Under the pieces are notes generated by a model. The model saw only the letters and a program-made list of their open reading frames with translations, had not been told where the DNA came from and did not search any database. From assembly GCA_030039775.1 (NCBI GenBank), contig JASHUX010000462.1, positions 1-7,127 of the forward strand: DNA of 7,127 nt, read 5' to 3'. The position numbers and the translations under genes are program-made. Numbering within the stretch: the stretch's first letter is position 1; every line of letters begins with the position of its first letter. Source of the DNA: Alphaproteobacteria bacterium. GTDB taxonomy: Bacteria; Pseudomonadota; Alphaproteobacteria; ATCC43930; CGMCC-115725. Positions 6,842-7,127 of the stretch are shown here, in pieces.

Positions 6842-6932
6842 ACCGCTGGAATTGTTCACTGGTACCTACTGGGCGGCGACGTCCTCGCAACGATAGCGGT
6901 TGGCCTCGGGATACTCTGGGAAGCCGAATCAC
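6815..6932 (+). pseudogene. Small membrane protein frame, cut off by the IS630 element
   Basis: The frame begins at ATG 6815 and reads about 39 codons of native sequence before the IS630 end. It has a short polar start (MFTITVSDHTAG) and then a likely transmembrane segment around LLGGDVLATIAVGLGILW, followed by acidic residues (EAE). Beyond about 6932 the frame runs into IS630 DNA and ends at 7012, so the tail is not native. A purine-rich AAGGGGG (6794-6800) lies 14 bases upstream, rather far for a ribosome-binding site. Its first 27 bases are antisense to the minus-strand membrane-protein frame, so the two would be divergent and overlapping unless one is chance. No family is recognised. Confidence 0.35.
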
Positions 6933-7127
6933 TAGAGCGGAATCCGGTCAGGTTCGAGCATAACCAGAGTTGGCGAAGAAGTTGGCGCATTCGTGCGGCT
7001 GGAAGAGATTGAGCAGTTTTCCGATGCGCTGCCAGAGGCCGTCGATGGAACGCTCCTGAGCCTTGCGCAGGTGGGCCTTGAGCTTGGCGATCGCCTGTTC
7101 GATCGGGTTGAGATCGGGCGAGTAGGC
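6933..7127 (-). mobile_element. IS630-family insertion sequence, transposase-3' end only; continues past the window
   Basis: The transposase C-terminus on the minus strand identifies the family. The terminus is placed at the TA at 6933-6934, within CTAG (6932-6935), because IS630 elements insert at TA and duplicate it. The sequence GAGCGGAATCCGGTCAGGTT just inside would be the terminal repeat, and the transposase stop codon lies 13 bases inside the end. The other end is outside the window, so neither the matching inverted repeat nor the second TA can be checked. Confidence 0.72.
6948..7127 (-). CDS. IS630-family transposase, C-terminal 59 residues
   Basis: Read on the minus strand from the window edge, the frame gives AYSPDLNPIEQAIAKLKAHL, then a helical stretch with SIDGLWQRIGKLL, then the end ECANFFANSGYART and a TGA stop. 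The SPDLNPIE motif holds the third catalytic acidic residue (Glu) of the IS630/Tc1-mariner DDE transposases, and the ECANFFANSGY tail is typical of alphaproteobacterial members. The frame is open to the edge, so the gene continues beyond 7127. Whether the full transposase is intact cannot be seen. Confidence 0.9.
   Translation of the reverse strand, partial: AYSPDLNPIEQAIAKLKAHLRKAQERSIDGLWQRIGKLLNLFQPHECANFFANSGYART

Larger units (their letters stand above)
5590..6932 (+). mobile_element. IS1595-family insertion sequence with small passenger genes; right end not seen
   Basis: The element is defined by its transposase (5655-6575) and a sharp drop in GC starting near 5590. The left end is placed at GGGG followed by an AT-rich stretch (5590-5603), because the transporter's expected C-terminus finishes just before it and the transposase promoter begins just after. 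Downstream of the transposase are a 47-aa basic protein and two tiny membrane-protein frames with the same foreign composition, likely cargo. I searched 6716-6932 for an inverted copy of the left end and found none. The right end may therefore lie beyond the IS630 element that begins at about 6933. The left boundary is accurate to perhaps 10 bp; the right boundary is only the limit of visible sequence. Confidence 0.6.

Noticed and set aside
6933..7012. Continuation of the small plus-strand membrane frame to a stop at 7012
   Set aside because: This part is antisense to the IS630 transposase C-terminus and gives Arg/Trp-rich sequence unlike the first part; it is foreign read-through.
1..7127. 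tRNA, rRNA, CRISPR array, riboswitch (including a Moco-type riboswitch before moaC) or toxin-antitoxin pair
   Set aside because: None was seen. moaC overlaps trpC, leaving no room for a leader riboswitch. No repeated spacer pattern or tRNA cloverleaf was found by eye on either strand, and the small membrane frames lack a recognisable antitoxin partner.

Overview
The window is about 7.1 kb of GC-rich DNA. Codon use (strong G/C bias at third positions) and gene order point to an alphaproteobacterium, probably of the Hyphomicrobiales (a Bradyrhizobium / Rhodopseudomonas / Pseudolabrys-like group). This assignment is inferred from gene order and protein style; no database was searched.

Bases 1-4110 are a compact core-metabolism operon read left to right: the 3' part of trpG, then trpD, trpC, moaC and moeA. 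trpD/trpC, trpC/moaC and moaC/moeA each overlap by 4 bases (GTGA or ATGA), so their translation is probably coupled. trpG and trpD are separated by 91 bp that may hold a promoter. The three trp products take chorismate to indole-3-glycerol phosphate. The two moa/moe products act early and late in molybdenum cofactor synthesis. All visible active-site motifs are intact.

Bases 4147-5607 encode a 12-helix major facilitator transporter of the sugar-porter type with unknown substrate. It has its own ribosome-binding site, which lies in a small hairpin. In many relatives I would expect lexA directly after moeA; it is not in this window.

From about 5590 the composition changes (lower GC, many A-rich codons). 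An IS1595-family insertion sequence begins almost exactly at the end of the transporter gene: the transporter's stop codon lies inside the -35 box of the transposase promoter. The transposase (306 aa, zinc ribbon plus DDE-type domain) is followed, with an ATGA overlap, by a 47-aa Lys/Arg-rich protein. After it come two overlapping, oppositely oriented tiny membrane-protein reading frames, one apparently broken by a single base and the other cut off. These look like passenger genes of the same element.

The right end of the window (about 6933-7127) is the end of a second, unrelated insertion sequence of the IS630 family, read on the minus strand. It probably inserted at a TA inside or beside the IS1595 element. 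No right terminus of the IS1595 element is visible, so the two elements may be nested. The nearest thing to an unusual system here is this IS1595 element with its small cargo genes.
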